This document shows, in pieces, positions 43,808 to 52,843 of a stretch of DNA of 64,000 bases; positions within the stretch are counted from its first letter, which is position 1; each line of letters starts with the position of its first letter. The stretch covers positions 352,712 through 416,711 of the forward strand of contig CAVYYX010000006.1 in assembly GCA_963772825.1 (NCBI GenBank), read 5' to 3'. Under the pieces are notes generated by a model. That model was given only the letters and a program-made list of their open reading frames with translations. It searched no databases and had not been told where the DNA came from. The translations under genes were made by a program, and so were the position numbers. The stretch comes from Desertimonas sp963772825. Its GTDB lineage: Bacteria; Actinomycetota; Acidimicrobiia; Acidimicrobiales; Ilumatobacteraceae.

Positions 43808-44773
43808 ATGGAGCGCCTCGACGTCGACGCGGCGGTCGCCGTAGGAAGGTTCGAGCAGGCGCTCGACGAGTTCCGCCGCCTCGGCTTCGCCGTCCGGATG
43901 ATCTCGCCGGCGGACGATCCGGCGGTCGCCCTACTCGAAGGCCAAGGGATGACCGTCCGCCTCGTCAGCGGCGACGCAGCGTGGCCGGGCGAAGCCCCCA
44001 TGCCACCGCTCGTGCCGGCGTTCGAACTCAGCCGGATCGCCGATACGGGCTGGGGCGTGGGCCGTGCCGGAATGCTGTACCGCGACCTCTTGCCGAGTCG
44101 TCAGGGAGGACGGTTCATTGCCTCGCACATCCGCGTCCCCGCCGCCGGCCCGGTGCCCGACGAGGTGCACTTTCACAACATCCGCTTCCAGTTGATCTAT
44201 TGCGTCGCCGGTTGGGTGCGCTTGGTGTACCAAGGCGAAGGCGACCCCTTCCTGCTCGCTGCCGGCGACTGCGTGCTCCAGCCTCCCGGTATCCGCCACC
44301 GCGTCCTGGAGAGCTCGGGCGGCCTGGAGGTCGTCGAGCTCACCTGCCCTGCGGTGCACGAGACGTGGTTCGACCCCGAACTGTCATTGCCGACGTCGCG
44401 GCAAGCCCTCGATTTCAACGGCCAACGGTTCGTGCTCCACCGAGCCGCCGGGGCGACGTGGACGCCCTGGCGAGCCGCCGGGTTCGACTGCCGGGACACG
44501 GGAATCGACGCCGCGACCGGCCGGCTGGTCGCGGCGCAAGTCGTGCGCGCCGGGCCTGGCGCCGTGGCGCCCGTCACCGCCTACGACGGCGAGTTGCAGT
44601 TCTGGTTCATGCTCTCCGGCGAGGCGAGCCTGCTGCGGTCCGATCAGCCGGTGGAGCGGCTCACGCCGGGCGATGCTGTCGCCGTCCCGGCCGGGATGGC
44701 CCACGGGTTGGCGACCGACGTCGCCGGCTGCGAGTTCCTCGAACTCACCGTGCCCGCTCGCCCGGCCGCCTGA
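43808..44773 (+). CDS. double-cupin protein with glyoxalase-like N-terminus
   Basis: About 321 residues. The N-terminal 60 resemble half of a glyoxalase fold (FRRLGFAVRMISPADDPAVAL, GMTVRLVSGD). Two cupin barrels follow: the first with DEVHFHNIRFQLIYCVAGWVRLVYQGEG and PPGIRHRVLESS, the second with ELQFWFMLSGEASLLR and VPAGMAHGLA. Metal-binding His residues are present in both. The substrate is unknown. The ATG at 43808 is used, though the frame extends to a GTG at 43772. Confidence 0.75.
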   Translation: MERLDVDAAVAVGRFEQALDEFRRLGFAVRMISPADDPAVALLEGQGMTVRLVSGDAAWPGEAPMPPLVPAFELSRIADTGWGVGRAGMLYRDLLPSRQGGRFIASHIRVPAAGPVPDEVHFHNIRFQLIYCVAGWVRLVYQGEGDPFLLAAGDCVLQPPGIRHRVLESSGGLEVVELTCPAVHETWFDPELSLPTSRQALDFNGQRFVLHRAAGATWTPWRAAGFDCRDTGIDAATGRLVAAQVVRAGPGAVAPVTAYDGELQFWFMLSGEASLLRSDQPVERLTPGDAVAVPAGMAHGLATDVAGCEFLELTVPARPAA

Positions 44774-45151
44774 CCCGGCACCTTGGACCGGTTGCGTTGA
44801 CCAGCCTGTCGTCGGCGGTGACGAGGTCGGTACCGAGCCACTCCGCCAGCGCCACGTAGCACGCGTCGTACACGGTCAGGTCGTCGCGCAGCTCCCACAC
44901 CCGTTCCACGAACGGTTCGATCGGATACTGGATCGAGCGCAACGAGCGCACCTGCTCGATCGCCGCCGACGCTCGGATCGGATCAAGGTCGCCGCGGCGG
45001 ACCAGCCCACGCAGCGCGAGACGACCTCCACAGCAAAGACGCTCGGTGTCTCCAGCACCGTGCGATCGCGCAGCTCAGATCTCGCAACGTCGCCAGCATC
45101 GCCGGCGACCACCAAGGCATCGACGAACACCGACGCGTCGAACACCGTCAT
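44745..45151 (-). pseudogene. vapC: VapC-like PIN-domain toxin, frameshifted
   Basis: A PIN-domain ribonuclease toxin of about 130 residues if joined. The first segment (MTVFDASVFVDALVVAGDAG) holds the first catalytic Asp. After FAVEVVS the frame changes near 45020 to LRGLVRRGDLDPIRASAAIEQVR and on to LTVYDACYVALAEWLGTDLVTADDRL, which holds the remaining acids. A missing base in TCGCGCTGCG would explain it. The ATG is eight bases after the antitoxin stop. Either the toxin is dead or one base is missing from the assembly. Confidence 0.78.
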
Positions 45152-45159
45152 CGCGGTGT

Positions 45160-45348
45160 TCAGTGCGATTCGCGGTCGGCACGGACGAGATCGGCCGACC
45201 CGACTCGAGCGAACCCGGCGCGCCCTTCGATGCCCATCCGCGAGTCGACTTCGGCGACGAGCTCGGCCGGTGTGCGCAGCCGAGCATTGCGGGTCAGCTC
45301 GGCCAGCAGATACTCCTGGACGCTCATGCCGGCTGCCGCCGCTCGCAC
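45160..45348 (-). CDS. FitA/VapB-like antitoxin lacking its N-terminal strand
   Basis: A 62-residue antitoxin as it stands: RAAAAGMSVQEYLLAELTRNARL is the helical part of a ribbon-helix-helix DNA-binding domain, and the tail would neutralise the toxin. Codons for DVHRTYQ, which normally join the DNA-contacting beta strand to this helix, lie just upstream in frame. They are preceded directly by the glycosidase stop codon, so the first ten or so residues are missing. The remaining start is a GTG at 45348. It may bind toxin but probably not operator DNA. Confidence 0.7.
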   Translation of the reverse strand: MRAAAAGMSVQEYLLAELTRNARLRTPAELVAEVDSRMGIEGRAGFARVGSADLVRADRESH

Positions 45349-45372
45349 CTGATAGGTCCGGTGGACGTCGGG

Positions 45373-48066
45373 CTATCGCGGCGCGGCGGCGCCGTAGACG
45401 AGGTGCCCCTTCAGCGCCGAGGACAGCAGATCCTCGGGCTTGAGATAGCCGAGCACCTGGATGACCCGGGCGACGAGGCCGGTCCAGCCGGTCTGGTGGC
45501 TGGCTCCGAGGCCGGCACCGTTGTCGCCGTGGAAGTACTCGTGGAACAGCAAGTGGTCCTTCCAGAGTGGGTCGTCACGGAACCGGTCGAGACCGCCGTA
45601 GACCGGCCGGTGCCCGTCGTCACCGGGGATGTAGATCGACACCAATCGCCGGCCGAGCTCCTCGGCGACCTCGAACAGCGTGCACTGGCGCCCCGATCCC
45701 GTCGGGCACTCGACGGTGAACCCGTCGCCGTAGTAGGCGTACAGGTGCAGCAGTCCGCGCAGGATGAGGTAGTTGACCGGGAACCACACCGGGCCGCGCC
45801 AGTTCGAGTTGCCGCCGAACATCCCGCTGTCGGACTCGCCGGGGAGATAGCGCACCTCGTAGGTCTGCCCGTGGACGTCGAACGTGAACGGGTGGTCGGC
45901 GTGAAACCGAGACAGGGCGCGCAGGCCATGGGGACTGAGGAACTCGTCGGCGTCGAGCATCCGGGCGAGCACCCGCCGCAGCTTCTCCTCGTCGAGCACG
46001 GCGAGCATTCGCCGTCCGTTGACGCCGACCTGTCGGGCGTCGTGGATCGTGGCGAGCAGTTCCGGCATCGACTCGAGGCGGCGGTTGACCCGCGCCAACA
46101 ACTCGTCGCTGACGTTCATCCCCTCGACCGGCAGCGCCATCGTCGCGCTGAGCGGTAGGAGCCCGACCATCGAGCGCACCTTGAGGCGCTGCGCCTGCCC
46201 GTCGGGAAGGCGCAGCACGTCGTAGAAGAAGCCGTCGGCCTCGTCCCACAACTCGTCGTCGTTGTCGCCGATGCGGTCCATCGCCGCGGCGATGAAGATG
46301 AAGTGCTCGGCGAACTTCAGCACCATGTCCTCGTACATCGGATCGTGATCCGACAACTCGAGGGCGATGCCGAGCATCGCTTGGGAGTAGAACGCCATCC
46401 ACGCTGTGCCGTCCGACTGCTCCAGCCGGCCACCCGTGGGCAGCGGCGAGCTGCGATCGAACACGCCGATGTTGTCGAGACCGAGGAACCCGCCCTCGAA
46501 CACGTTGCGCCCGGTCGGGTCCTTGCGGTTGACCCACCAGGTGAAGTTGACGAGAAGCTTCTGGAATGCCCGCTTCAACCAATCGACATCGCCAGCCCCG
46601 CGTTGCTCGACCTCCGACTCGTAGACGAGCAGCGTCGCCCAGGCGTGGACCGGCGGGTTGACGTCGGAGAAGTTCCACTCGTAGGCCGGCAGCTGGCCGT
46701 TGGGATGGAGGTACAGCTCGTGGAGCATCAGCGAGAGCTGATCCTTGGCGAAGTCGAGATCGACCATCGCCAACGCCACCGTGTGAAAAGCCAGATCCCA
46801 GGACGCGTACCACGGGTACTCCCACGTGTCGGGCATCGAGATCACGTCGTCGTTGACCATATGGAACCACGCCCGGTTGCGCACGTCGCCGCCCTCATCG
46901 CGCAACGGGTGGGCGTGGTGCTCCTCCAACCAGCGGTCGAGATCGAAGAAGTAGTGCTGCTTGCTCCACAGCATCGAGGCCAGTGCCTGGCGCATCACGG
47001 CTGCCTCGTCCGGAGTCGTCTGCGACGGCGTGATCGAGGCGTAGAACTGGTCGGCCTCGGCGATCCGCGCCGCGAACAGGCGGTCGACGTCGTCGACGTC
47101 CTCGGCACCGGAGGCGCACAGCCGGAGCTGAACGACACGGGAGCTCTCGGCGGGGATCTCCAGCTCGTAGAGGGCTGCCGCCTTCGTCCCGGTGCGCCCC
47201 GGATGGACGGCATCGACCCGGCCGCGCACGACGTACTCGTGAAAGGCGTCCTTGACGTACGGCGTGGCGTTGGCCGACCCCCACAACCGCTCGGAGTTCG
47301 ACTCGTTCTCGGTGAACAGCAGCTCCGGCGTGCCGTCGCAACGCAACTCACGGCCACCGACGTCGGCGTGGTCGATGGCGATCACCGCTGGCGAGTCGCC
47401 GACGGCCCGCATCGTGCCCTTGTCGCCGCCCATCCACCACGTGTTGCGGAACCACAGCGACGGCAGCAGGTGAATGGTTGCCACCTCGGTGCTGCGGTTG
47501 GCCACCGTGATGCGCACCTCGATGTCCTCCGGGTCGCGCTTGGCGTACTCCACGTCGACGTCGACGAAGCGGTTGTCGTCAAATGCCCCCGTGTCGAGCA
47601 GCTCGTACTCGAAGTCGAGCCTGCTTCGATCCCGGTTCGTGGCGACGAGGTCGTCGTACGGATAGCCGTCGAGCGGGTAGCGGTAGCGGAACTTCAGATA
47701 GGAGCTCGTCGGCGTGGCGTCGAGGTAGAAGTAGTACTCCTTGACGTCCTCGCCGTGATTGCCTTCGGCGTTGGTGAGCCCGAACATCCGCTCCTTGAGG
47801 ATCGGATCGACGCCGTTCCACACGGCGATCCCGAAGCACAGCTGCTGACGGTCGTCACAGAACCCGGCGATGCCGTCCTCGCCCCACTTGTAGGCACGCG
47901 AGCGCGACTGATCGTGGGTGAAGTAGCTCCAGGCATCGCCGTTGTCGCTGTAGTCCTCGCGCACCGTGCCCCACTGGCGTTCACTGAGGTAGGGGCCCCA
48001 ACGCTTCCACGGGGCCCCACCAGACCTCGCCGCCTCGAGACGATCGGCTTCGATGCCGTGGGCCAT
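45373..48066 (-). CDS. GH63-like glycoside hydrolase
   Basis: An 897-residue predicted cytoplasmic glycosidase related to GH63 glucosidases and the mannosyl-oligosaccharide glucosidase-like proteins common in actinobacteria. The N-terminus (WKRWGPYLSERQWGTVREDYS) and the (alpha/alpha)6 barrel segments are present: WEYPWYASWDLAFHTVALAMVD, YEWNFSDVNPPVHAWA, GGFLGLDNIGVFDRS, NSNWRGPVWFPVNYL, FHGDNGAGLGASHQTGWTG. Acidic catalytic residues are plausible in the WDLAFH and HQTGWTG regions. No signal peptide. It starts eight bp after a cupin gene and is the last gene of a sulfatase-cupin-glycosidase operon. The natural substrate is unknown, perhaps a glucoside of glycerate, trehalose-like solute or glycan. 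Confidence 0.88.
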   Translation of the reverse strand: MAHGIEADRLEAARSGGAPWKRWGPYLSERQWGTVREDYSDNGDAWSYFTHDQSRSRAYKWGEDGIAGFCDDRQQLCFGIAVWNGVDPILKERMFGLTNAEGNHGEDVKEYYFYLDATPTSSYLKFRYRYPLDGYPYDDLVATNRDRSRLDFEYELLDTGAFDDNRFVDVDVEYAKRDPEDIEVRITVANRSTEVATIHLLPSLWFRNTWWMGGDKGTMRAVGDSPAVIAIDHADVGGRELRCDGTPELLFTENESNSERLWGSANATPYVKDAFHEYVVRGRVDAVHPGRTGTKAAALYELEIPAESSRVVQLRLCASGAEDVDDVDRLFAARIAEADQFYASITPSQTTPDEAAVMRQALASMLWSKQHYFFDLDRWLEEHHAHPLRDEGGDVRNRAWFHMVNDDVISMPDTWEYPWYASWDLAFHTVALAMVDLDFAKDQLSLMLHELYLHPNGQLPAYEWNFSDVNPPVHAWATLLVYESEVEQRGAGDVDWLKRAFQKLLVNFTWWVNRKDPTGRNVFEGGFLGLDNIGVFDRSSPLPTGGRLEQSDGTAWMAFYSQAMLGIALELSDHDPMYEDMVLKFAEHFIFIAAAMDRIGDNDDELWDEADGFFYDVLRLPDGQAQRLKVRSMVGLLPLSATMALPVEGMNVSDELLARVNRRLESMPELLATIHDARQVGVNGRRMLAVLDEEKLRRVLARMLDADEFLSPHGLRALSRFHADHPFTFDVHGQTYEVRYLPGESDSGMFGGNSNWRGPVWFPVNYLILRGLLHLYAYYGDGFTVECPTGSGRQCTLFEVAEELGRRLVSIYIPGDDGHRPVYGGLDRFRDDPLWKDHLLFHEYFHGDNGAGLGASHQTGWTGLVARVIQVLGYLKPEDLLSSALKGHLVYGAAAPR

Positions 48067-48074
48067 GGCGCAGC

Positions 48075-48536
48075 TCAGTCGTCGTCGGCAGACGGGGCGT
48101 GATGGTCGTGCTTCGAATCGTCGGCTTCGTCGTTCTCAGCATCGTCCTTGGTGACGTGCACCGTGCCTGGCGGATGGTCGGGTGGGGCGTAGATCGAGTA
48201 CAGCTTCAGCTCTCGATCGCCCTCGTTGACGACGTCGTGCCACGTGCCCGCTGGAATGATCGCCGCCCAGTCGTCGGTGATGGCGTGCTCCTCGGCGACA
48301 TCGTCGGCGGAACGACCGAGCTTGAGTCTCCCGGTCCCGCTCTCGACGCGCAGGAACTGGTCAAGGTTGTCATGCATCTCCCAGCCGATGTTCTCGCCAA
48401 CGGCGAGCGACATCACGGTGAGCTGGAGGTGCTCGCCGGTGTGCACCACGGTGCGAAACGTGGTGTTCGCCTTGGTGACGTTCTCGATGTCACCGACCCA
48501 TCCGATGCTGCTGGGGTTGGGAGGTTCGTGGCTCAC
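48075..48536 (-). CDS. single-domain cupin
   Basis: A 153-residue cupin. Its metal site uses GENIGWEMHDNLDQFLRVESG (Glu and His in motif 1) and IIPAGTWHDVVNEG (His in motif 2). VHTGEHLQLTVMSL begins the barrel. The C-terminus is an acidic, His-rich tail (KDDAENDEADDSKHDHHAP). It is a small-molecule binding or isomerase protein of the type often annotated phosphomannose-isomerase-like. The GTG start is six bases after the sulfatase stop. Confidence 0.85.
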   Translation of the reverse strand: MSHEPPNPSSIGWVGDIENVTKANTTFRTVVHTGEHLQLTVMSLAVGENIGWEMHDNLDQFLRVESGTGRLKLGRSADDVAEEHAITDDWAAIIPAGTWHDVVNEGDRELKLYSIYAPPDHPPGTVHVTKDDAENDEADDSKHDHHAPSADDD

Positions 48537-48542
48537 GGACGG

Positions 48543-50867
48543 TCAGTCCCGCGCCATCGCGGCGGAGAGGTGCCGTTCGACGTCGAGGTACGCGTCATCG
48601 GCGACGTCGATCACGACCTTGACGACTCGGCCACCGGTGAACTCGAACTTCGGCTCGTACTCGCCGCTGACGGCGTCGCCGCCGTCATACCCGATGCAAA
48701 GGCCCTCGCCGCACAGGCTGTAACGCGAGGCGATCGTCTTGATCTCCTGCTCACCGACAACGTCGTCGTCGACGTACAGCTTGAGCGTCCCCACCGGCGC
48801 GTAGTGCTCGGCGGTCCCGGTCTTGGCGAAGTCGATACCGACGATGTGGGTTCCCGACGTCGGGGCGGCGGCGACGACCTTCTGCTCGGGCGGGATGCCG
48901 AGGAAGTTGTACACGTACGTGAGCTTGCCCTCCTTGACGAACAGTGTGTAGCCGCCGAAGCGGGATCCATGGGCGACGATCACGCCCTTCGAGTCGGGCG
49001 TGAACTCGACCTCGGCGAGGATCCGGTACGACACGTTGATCGTGTTCGCCGCCGATGCCTCGGGGATCGCCGACGTTCCCGGGTAGTACGTGTATTGCCC
49101 GCTCGAGGGGACGGCGACCTCGTACTCCAACGCCCGGAAGTCCATGATCGACAGGTCGTTGAGCGGGAGCACGTCGTACTTCTTCGCCTCTTCGAGCCAC
49201 AGCGCCTTGAGCTCCTCGAGCTTCTCCGGATTCTGCTCGGCGACGTCGTGGGCCTCCGAGCGGTCCTCGTCGGTGTGGAACAGCTGCCAACGGTCCTCGT
49301 CGAACTTGCCGAGCCCGATGGGGACCGGGCCGTGCTCGGCCGCCGCCTTCCAGCCCTTGGACCAGATGCCGCGGGTGCCGAGCATCTCGTAGTACTGCGA
49401 CTCCTTGCGCGTCGGCTCGTCGGCGGCGTCGAACGTGTAGCGCATCGACACTCCTGGGAGCGGCGTCTGCTCGTAGCCGTCGACGACCTCGGGCATCGAG
49501 ACCCCACAGCAGTCGAGGATCGTCGGCACGATGTCGGTGCAGTGGTGGTAGTGCTGACGCACCTCACCCTTCGCCGTGATCCCCGCCGGCCAGTGGATCA
49601 CCAGCGGATCGCAGATCCCGCCTTGGTACTGCGAGTAGCGCTTGAACATCCGGAACGGCGTCGAGAACCCCACGGCCCAGCCCGTCGGGTAGTGGTTGTA
49701 CGCGTCGGGACCGCCGAGCTGGTCGATCAACGCCAGGTTCTCGTCGATGCTGTCGGGATAGCCGTTGAAGAACTTGTTCTCGTTGACCGAGCCATTCGGG
49801 CTGCCCTCACCGGAGGCGCCGTTGTCGGCGCAGTACAGGATCAACGTGTTCTCGAGCTGCCCCGAATCTTGGAGGTAGGAGACGATCCTGCCGACCTGGG
49901 CATCGGTGTACTCCGAGAAGCCGGCATACACCTCCGCCATCTTGGAGAACAGGCGCTTCTCGTCGTCGGACAGCGTGTCCCACGGGCGGACCGCATCGCC
50001 GGGCGAGAAGGTGCCCTCGGTCATCGGGTTGATCGGCGTCAGCTCCGTGCCCTCGGGGAGGATGCCGCGCTCGATCATGCGCGGGAGCACCCACTCGCGG
50101 TAGGCCTCGTAACCGTCGTCGAAGGCGCCCTTGTACTTGTCGATGTACTCCTGCGGCGCGTGGTGCGGGGCGTGATTTGCACCCGGGCAGAACCACAGGT
50201 ACCAGGGCTTGTCCGGCTCGGACTGCTTCGAGTCGCGGAGGAACTCGAGGGCCTTGTCGGCGAGGTCCTTGGACAGGTGGTAGCCCTCGTCCGGTCCATA
50301 CGGCTGGTTGATGTAGTGGTTGTCCTCGGCGAGGTCGGGGAACCACTGGTTCGTCTCGCCGCCGATGAAACCGTAGAAACGGTCGTACCCGAGCCCGAGT
50401 GGCCAGTCCTTTTTCGACGAGCCCATCGTCCAGGCGTCCACCGGTGTGTTGTGGTTCTTGCCCACCCAGAACGTGCTCCATCCGGCGTCGCGAAGCACGG
50501 TCGCCATCGTTGCGTTGGTGCGCGGGATGTGGGAGTTGTAGCCGGGGAACCCGACCGCCGTCTCCGAGATCGACGCGAACCCGTTCTGATGGTGGTTGCG
50601 GCCGGTCAGGAACACCGAACGGGTCGGCGAGCACAGCGCCGTCGTGTGCCACTGCGCGTACGTCAGGCCGTCGGCGGCGAGCCGGTCCATCGTCGGCATG
50701 TTGATGCGGCCGCCGTAGGGCGACCACGCCGCGAGACCGGTGTCGTCGTAGAGCACGACCAACACGTTCGGTGCCCCCTCCGGTGCCCGGTCCGGGAGGA
50801 ACGCCGGCCAATCCGGCGTCGAGTCGCGGATGTCCAGCTTGATGTCGCCTTTGAACTGCTTGGCCAC
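48543..50867 (-). CDS. arylsulfatase (type I, formylglycine)
   Basis: A 774-residue sulfatase. NVLVVLYDDTGLAAWSPYGG carries the metal-binding Asp pair. Cys79 in CSPTRS is the residue converted to formylglycine, and the TGRN motif follows. WFCPGANHAPHHAP, LILYCADNGASGEGSPNG and KRYSQYQGGICDP hold further active-site residues. The C-terminal part (about 230 residues) is a beta domain seen in long arylsulfatases. No clear signal peptide is present, so it is likely cytoplasmic. GTG at 50867 has AGGAGG upstream. No formylglycine-generating enzyme gene is in the window. It heads an operon with a cupin and a GH63-like glycosidase. Confidence 0.93.
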   Translation of the reverse strand: MAKQFKGDIKLDIRDSTPDWPAFLPDRAPEGAPNVLVVLYDDTGLAAWSPYGGRINMPTMDRLAADGLTYAQWHTTALCSPTRSVFLTGRNHHQNGFASISETAVGFPGYNSHIPRTNATMATVLRDAGWSTFWVGKNHNTPVDAWTMGSSKKDWPLGLGYDRFYGFIGGETNQWFPDLAEDNHYINQPYGPDEGYHLSKDLADKALEFLRDSKQSEPDKPWYLWFCPGANHAPHHAPQEYIDKYKGAFDDGYEAYREWVLPRMIERGILPEGTELTPINPMTEGTFSPGDAVRPWDTLSDDEKRLFSKMAEVYAGFSEYTDAQVGRIVSYLQDSGQLENTLILYCADNGASGEGSPNGSVNENKFFNGYPDSIDENLALIDQLGGPDAYNHYPTGWAVGFSTPFRMFKRYSQYQGGICDPLVIHWPAGITAKGEVRQHYHHCTDIVPTILDCCGVSMPEVVDGYEQTPLPGVSMRYTFDAADEPTRKESQYYEMLGTRGIWSKGWKAAAEHGPVPIGLGKFDEDRWQLFHTDEDRSEAHDVAEQNPEKLEELKALWLEEAKKYDVLPLNDLSIMDFRALEYEVAVPSSGQYTYYPGTSAIPEASAANTINVSYRILAEVEFTPDSKGVIVAHGSRFGGYTLFVKEGKLTYVYNFLGIPPEQKVVAAAPTSGTHIVGIDFAKTGTAEHYAPVGTLKLYVDDDVVGEQEIKTIASRYSLCGEGLCIGYDGGDAVSGEYEPKFEFTGGRVVKVVIDVADDAYLDVERHLSAAMARD

Positions 50868-50970
50868 GGCGGTAGCCCTCCTGGTCGGTGTCGTTTGCCC
50901 ACTGGTCACCGCTTCTCTAGCACGGGTCGGCAGGTCGGCGCTCACCCGAGTGGTCAGCCGCCGCGGGTGT

Positions 50971-51405
50971 TCAACCGGTTGGGGAACTCGCGTCCACAGG
51001 CAGGTGAACGATGCGACGGCCGGACACGAACGTCGGCGTGATCCGCACGATCGCGCCGCGCGGCCCGTCGACGTAGGGCAGCAAACCGGCCTCGAGCGTC
51101 CTGAACGTGACGTCCAGGTCGTGCACGACCTCCGAGGGGCCCACTGCGAGGACACTCCATCCTGATCGGTCGGCGACGTTGTAGTCGTCGACCTCGAAGG
51201 CGACCACCGTCCGGTTGGCCGCCGCCGACAACTTCGAACCGGGCGATGACCGGAACACCACACACCCATCGATGAGGCGGTAGTTGACGGGGAAGATCGC
51301 CGGCAACGCTCCGATCGTGACGCCGACGCGACCGACCTCGCAGTTGGCGAGCAGGCGCATCACCTCGGGCTCGTCGAGTAGTTCGAGGCCTTCGTCGATC
51401 AGCAT
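50971..51405 (-). CDS. pyridoxamine 5'-phosphate oxidase-like flavin protein
   Basis: About 144 residues of the split-barrel PPOX superfamily (MSMEG-type, FMN-like). MLIDEGLELLDEPEVMRLLANCEVGRVGV is the helical lead-in, ALPAIFPVNYRLIDGCVVFRSSPGSKL the barrel, and RTVVAFEVDDYN with GWSVLAVGPSEVV follow. The start is the ATG at 51405 rather than 51441, since the upstream codons carry no family sequence. It lies 103 bp upstream of the sulfatase, in the same direction. Confidence 0.85.
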   Translation of the reverse strand: MLIDEGLELLDEPEVMRLLANCEVGRVGVTIGALPAIFPVNYRLIDGCVVFRSSPGSKLSAAANRTVVAFEVDDYNVADRSGWSVLAVGPSEVVHDLDVTFRTLEAGLLPYVDGPRGAIVRITPTFVSGRRIVHLPVDASSPTG

Positions 51406-51624
51406 CTTCGCAGTGTGCTGGCGAACAGCTGCGCCGCCCACGGCCAGACGTCCCGTCCTTGACGGTCACCTGGCCCTAGTGAGGGTGCGAGCCAGCGCTA
51501 CTTCGATGCCGCGCGGCCGCGCAAACCGGGGCCCAACTCGGCACCCCCGTGAGCCGACGGGACGACGAGTGGCGCTGCGGGGACCGCGCTTCGCCGGCGT
51601 CCGTGCAACGGCAAGGATTGCACG

Positions 51625-52830
51625 GTGGCACCGACCCGGATGCTGTTCACGAGCCGACCGCTCGCCGGCCATTTCGAGCCGCTCGTTCCGCTCGCGGTGG
51701 CGGCGAGGGCAGCGGGACACACGGTCGCGTTCGCGACCGGGGAGCCCTACGCGCGCCGAGCCCGCGACGCCGGGTTCACCGCCTTCGGCGCCGGTCCAGA
51801 CGAAGGTTTTAGGAACGATTGGGCGCCCCGGTTCCCCGGCTTCGAGCAGCTGGTGGGCGACGCCCAGCGCCACTTCTTCCTCACGGAGATCTTCGCCAAT
51901 CTCGAGCTCGTGCCTCGCGCCGACGATCTCGATTCGGTCATCGACAGTTGGCGACCAGAGGTCATCGTCCACGAAGTGGCCGAGCTCGCGGCGCCGCTCG
52001 TCGCTACCGCCCACCGGATCCCCTACGTCGACGTCAGCTACGGGTCGCTGATCGGGTCATCGCTGCTGTGGGCGGCCGGCGAGGCAGCCGCTGCGCACTG
52101 GCGGGCTCGAGGACTGGAACCACATCCAGTTGCTGGCCTGTTCCGCTACCTGTACGTCGACACGTGTCCGCCTTCGTTGCAGTCGCCGGAGATCGCATCG
52201 GTTGCTTCGGTACAGCGACTTCGGCCGGCCGCCGCCGAACGCCCTGATGTCGATCCGCCGGACTGGCTCGATCGGCTCGACTCGGCCGCCATCGTCTACC
52301 TGACGTTGGGGACCGTGTGGAACCGCAACCTGGACGTCTTCCGGACGGTGATCGAGGCAGTGCGTGACGAGGACATCGCCCTCATCGTCACCGTCGGACG
52401 TCACAACGATCCGGCGAGTCTGGGACCCCAGCCCGACGACGTGCACGTTCACCGATACATCCCCCAAGGTGTGCTGCTGCCGCGCTGCGATGCCGTGATC
52501 ACCCACGGCGGATCGGGAACGACCCTCGGGGCGCTCGCTTTCGGTGTTCCCCTTGTGCTCCTCCCGCAGGGCGCCGACCAGTACGCCAACGCCGAGCGCA
52601 TCGCCGCCGCCGGCGCCGGTCTGCAACTCCTCAAGGATGACGTATCGGCTGACGCTGTACGCGACTCCGTGCGCAACGTCCTCGACGATGCGAGCTACAA
52701 GCATGCCGCCGAACGCATCCAGGCCGAGATCCACGACATGCCAGACGCCCGCGACGCGGTCACCCGGATCGAGACGCTCGACCCGTCAGCCGACTCCGGG
52801 TTTGTGGTGCCGCAACGCGGTCAGTGGTGA
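51625..52830 (+). CDS. UGT/MGT-type glycosyltransferase
   Basis: A 401-residue GT1-family enzyme that glycosylates small lipophilic molecules. The N-terminal acceptor domain starts FTSRPLAGHFEPLVPLAVAAR, with catalytic His in AGHF. The C-terminal nucleotide-sugar domain has VYLTLGTVWN, VHVHRYIPQGVLLPRCDAVITHGGSGTTLGALAFGVPLVLLP and GADQYANAERI. Relatives include macrolide and glycopeptide glycosyltransferases. The acceptor is unknown and no biosynthetic genes are adjacent. The GTG at 51625 begins the conserved fold. Confidence 0.92.
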   Translation: MAPTRMLFTSRPLAGHFEPLVPLAVAARAAGHTVAFATGEPYARRARDAGFTAFGAGPDEGFRNDWAPRFPGFEQLVGDAQRHFFLTEIFANLELVPRADDLDSVIDSWRPEVIVHEVAELAAPLVATAHRIPYVDVSYGSLIGSSLLWAAGEAAAAHWRARGLEPHPVAGLFRYLYVDTCPPSLQSPEIASVASVQRLRPAAAERPDVDPPDWLDRLDSAAIVYLTLGTVWNRNLDVFRTVIEAVRDEDIALIVTVGRHNDPASLGPQPDDVHVHRYIPQGVLLPRCDAVITHGGSGTTLGALAFGVPLVLLPQGADQYANAERIAAAGAGLQLLKDDVSADAVRDSVRNVLDDASYKHAAERIQAEIHDMPDARDAVTRIETLDPSADSGFVVPQRGQW

Positions 52831-52843
52831 CCGGTTTGCGGTC

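Noticed and set aside
46303..51041. Long plus-strand frames (599 and 980 codons) opposite the glycosidase and sulfatase
   Set aside because: Val/Arg/Asp-rich shadow sequence; both strands cannot be coding here and the minus strand has the active-site motifs.
51442..51624. Imperfect inverted repeat (CAGCGCTACT with AGTGGCGCTG) before the glycosyltransferase
   Set aside because: Only nine of ten positions match over an 80-bp gap in G+C-rich DNA; this could be chance.
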